This document shows, piece by piece, positions 6,027 through 6,192 of a DNA stretch of 6,192 nucleotides (positions within the stretch are counted from its first letter, which is position 1; every line of letters starts with the position of its first letter). The DNA is taken from positions 1-6,192 of the forward strand of contig CAIFEU010000144.1 of NCBI GenBank assembly GCA_903789505.1, given 5' to 3'. Both the position numbers and the translations under genes were made by a program. This stretch comes from an uncultured Coriobacteriales bacterium. Its GTDB lineage: Bacteria; Actinomycetota; Coriobacteriia; Coriobacteriales; UMGS124. Below the pieces are notes generated by a model, which was not told the DNA's origin, did not search any database, and was given only the letters and a program-made list of their open reading frames with translations.

Positions 6027-6033
6027 GAGGTTT
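6001..6033. repeat. Imperfect dyad AAACCTTGA / TCAAGAGGTTT
   Basis: AAACCTTGA (6001-6009) pairs with TCAAGAGGTTT (6023-6033) with a 2-nt bulge (6027-6028). The dyad encloses most of the candidate promoter and ends exactly where the 16-bp palindrome begins. It could be an operator half-pair or a second site for the same factor. Confidence 0.35.
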
Positions 6034-6049
6034 CTGAAATTAATTTCAG
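6034..6049. promoter_or_regulatory. Perfect 16-bp palindrome, probable operator
   Basis: CTGAAATTAATTTCAG is its own reverse complement over all 16 bases and is 75% AT in a window that is otherwise strongly GC-rich. It lies 8 bp upstream of the -35-like hexamer of the oxidoreductase operon, a usual position for an activator site. The binding protein is unknown; it does not match the FNR site TTGAT-N4-ATCAA. Confidence 0.55.
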
Positions 6050-6060
6050 CGAGTTTTGGG

Positions 6061-6082
6061 GCGCCCCGCGCCCGCGGGGCGC
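6061..6082. other. GC-rich 10-bp inverted repeat
   Basis: GCGCCCCGCG (6061-6070) and CGCGGGGCGC (6073-6082) are perfect inverted copies 2 bp apart. The four T at 6054-6057 are on the wrong side for a plus-strand terminator, and the minus strand reads CCCAAAAC after the stem, so this is not a canonical terminator. Confidence 0.4.
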
Positions 6083-6083
6083 G

Positions 6084-6176
6084 GACGGGCACGGGGCGCG
6101 GGCAGGTGCGGGGCGCGGGCGGGCACGCAGGTGCGGGACGCGGGCAGGTGCGGGACGCAGACGGGTGCGGGATGCG
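6084..6176. repeat. Degenerate 17-bp tandem repeat, about five copies
   Basis: Units of 17 bp can be read at 6084-6100, 6101-6117, 6126-6142, 6143-6159 and 6160-6176, with an 8-bp partial unit at 6118-6125. The approximate consensus is GGCAGGTGCGGGACGCG. The array is non-coding as far as visible. A start at 6084 is clear; it decays after 6176, close to the window end. Confidence 0.6.
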
Positions 6177-6192
6177 GCGCGCCCGCGGGCGA

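Larger units (their letters stand above)
5796..6192. other. Non-coding region upstream of the oxidoreductase operon
   Basis: About 400 bp with no credible gene on either strand. From the operon start outward it contains a GC-rich leader with two hairpins and a C7 run (5893-5899), an AT-rich island at about 5985-6057 with promoter-like and palindromic sequence, a GC-rich hairpin and a degenerate 17-bp tandem repeat reaching nearly to the window edge. The drop in GC over the island is abrupt and marks the likely control region. Confidence 0.6.

Noticed and set aside
6006..6044. Plus-strand promoter starting with TTGACG at 6006-6011
   Set aside because: No -10-like hexamer lies 16-18 bp downstream, and only repeats, not a gene, follow on that strand within the window.
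6084..6176. CRISPR array
   Set aside because: The units are adjacent and degenerate with no unique spacers, and no cas genes are present.

Overview
The window is very GC-rich, with codons ending mostly in G/C and intergenic DNA rich in G/C runs. Together with an exported fusion of multihaem cytochrome c and a molybdopterin oxidoreductase, this suggests a high-GC anaerobic actinobacterium. A gut-type Coriobacteriia (Eggerthellaceae-like) would fit best. That placement is inferred from gene content and style, because no rRNA or other marker gene is present.

Left part (1-2200): two divergent genes. On the minus strand lies the membrane half of an ABC-type exporter; its ATPase domain continues past the left edge. 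On the plus strand lies a MerR-family regulator with a BmrR-type drug-binding C-terminus. The 333-bp spacer between them holds a candidate BmrR-like operator just upstream of the exporter, a second short palindrome, a perfect TATAAT for the regulator, and a run of ten G where that promoter's -35 should be. The obvious reading is a drug-responsive activator controlling its neighbouring efflux pump.

Middle and right part (2364-5795, minus strand): an apparent operon read right to left. It starts with a 711-aa exported protein that joins a tri-haem cytochrome c region to a sulfite-oxidase-fold molybdopterin domain and its C-terminal dimerisation-like domain. Two bases after its stop comes a haem-free paralogue with the same molybdopterin fold. 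This second gene is disrupted: after about residue 275 it runs into a GC-rich stretch of about 190 bp, with runs of eight and ten G on the coding strand, bounded by an 11-bp direct repeat. The matching C-terminal domain resumes in another frame, with its own good ribosome binding site and ATG. One base less in a G run fuses the two pieces; one base more stops the first piece just before the second one's ribosome binding site.

Far right (5796-6192): a long non-coding leader with two strong hairpins, then an AT-rich island with a perfect 16-bp palindrome and a probable promoter for the operon, then a GC-rich hairpin and about five copies of a 17-bp degenerate tandem repeat.

The most interesting content is the paired haem/molybdopterin oxidoreductases and the frame-changing G-rich segment between the domains of the second one.
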